From: CANLBN01 sp047638515
Lineage (GTDB): Bacteria; Pseudomonadota; Gammaproteobacteria; Pseudomonadales; Cellvibrionaceae
Length of the DNA: 6,354 nucleotides
Direction: 5' to 3'
Assembly: GCA_047638515.1 (NCBI GenBank)
Contig: JBLIME010000159.1
Coordinates: 1-6,354, forward strand
A program made the translations under genes and the position numbers. How positions within the stretch are numbered: the first letter of the stretch is position 1; each line of letters starts with the position of its first letter. Shown one piece after another: positions 5,716 through 6,354 of the stretch. The notes below the pieces were generated by a model, which saw nothing but the letters and a program-made list of their open reading frames with translations, was not told the origin of the DNA and ran no database searches.

Positions 5716-6353
5716 CCAAAGTCAAAGATTAAAGCCTGCGCTGTGTTTTCGCCTGCTGAGGCCATATTTATTTCTAGTTGGTTGTTGATTTCCGCACCAT
5801 CACCAGGTTGACACAATTGGCCATCAACTTTAATGGCTCCCTTGATCACATGCACATAAACCGAATGGCCTCGTTTAATTGTAAGTAGCTCGTGCTGATT
5901 TGGCCGCATAAAGAGTTGAGACAAGGTTGCGTCTTGTTTAATCAATAAACTGCCATCGTCCCCATTTTTAGAAATTACTTTAGTCAGGCCCCATTTTTGT
6001 CCAAAGTTTTTTTGTTGGTAACTGGGTTTGCCATTGCGTACATCAGGCTCTATCCATATTTGTAGAAAATTTAATGACTCACTATTACTGGCATTGTATT
6101 CACTGTGTTTAATACCACTGCCAGCTGATACCAGCTGAAACTCGCCTGCAGGTAGTCTACGTCTATTACCCTGATTATCTTGATGTTCAATTTCACCCTC
6201 GAGCACATAGCTTATAATTTCCATATTTCGGTGGCCGTGAGTATCAAAGCCGCGACCGCCCTGTACCGTATCGTCATTGATTACACGTAGGTGAGAAACC
6301 CCCATACGAGCTGGGTTGTAGTAGTTGGCAAAAGAAAAAGTGTGTCTACTTTG
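5712..6353 (-). CDS. Pirin family protein (5' end outside window), YhhW-like
   Basis: The frame runs from the right edge to TAG at 5712-5714. Codons upstream of the ATG at 6305 remain open and read QSRHTFSFANYYNPAR, the conserved pirin N-terminus, so that ATG is internal and the true start lies roughly 15-25 codons beyond the window. In total 213 residues are visible. This is a bicupin of the pirin/YhhW type; some members oxidise quercetin with a bound metal, others act in redox or stress responses. Metal ligands are present: the two His of THGHRN and the His and Glu of GIKHSEYN, with 44 residues between first and third ligand as in YhhW. The segment FLQIWIEPD and the closing ALIFDFG are also typical. 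The gene looks intact and is convergent with the EAL pseudogene, so nothing in the context ties its function to the neighbours. Confidence 0.93.
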   Translation of the reverse strand, partial: QSRHTFSFANYYNPARMGVSHLRVINDDTVQGGRGFDTHGHRNMEIISYVLEGEIEHQDNQGNRRRLPAGEFQLVSAGSGIKHSEYNASNSESLNFLQIWIEPDVRNGKPSYQQKNFGQKWGLTKVISKNGDDGSLLIKQDATLSQLFMRPNQHELLTIKRGHSVYVHVIKGAIKVDGQLCQPGDGAEINNQLEINMASAGENTAQALIFDFG

Positions 6354-6354
6354 C

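Overview
The window suggests a moderately AT-rich gammaproteobacterium, probably aquatic or marine. This is inferred from gene families, not from a marker gene. No rRNA, tRNA, CRISPR array or complete insertion sequence is visible.

Left part (1-1441, minus strand): the 5' two-thirds or so of a small secreted protein gene, running off the left edge, with a good Fur-box-like site against its ribosome binding site. It is followed by a complete gene for a membrane di-iron sterol desaturase/fatty acid hydroxylase family protein.

Middle part (1442-3630): a divergent intergenic region, then a two-gene operon on the plus strand. The operon encodes an OmpR-type response regulator and a HAMP histidine kinase whose reading frames overlap by four bases. 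Both proteins resemble the Acinetobacter AdeR/AdeS pair as I remember those sequences. The divergent intergenic region carries three TGGAG-cored direct repeats spaced exactly 11 bp apart. They closely resemble the direct-repeat operator recalled for AdeR and lie where an activator would sit for the divergent hydroxylase gene. My main hypothesis is that an AdeRS-like system here controls a lipid-modifying membrane enzyme instead of, or as well as, an efflux pump.

Right part (3631-5711): about 2 kb of decayed DNA. It starts with roughly 700 bp without a recognisable gene. Next comes a small helix-turn-helix protein gene with a strong ribosome binding site, whose conserved-looking C-terminal half lies in frame beyond a TAA stop. 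Last is a badly broken signalling gene: a degenerate 21-residue coiled-coil repeat fused to most of an EAL (cyclic-di-GMP phosphodiesterase) domain. That gene is destroyed by frameshifts, deletions and stop codons, several of them at expected glutamine positions.

Right edge (5712-6354, minus strand): most of an intact pirin-family gene, convergent with the pseudogene and running off the window at its 5' end.
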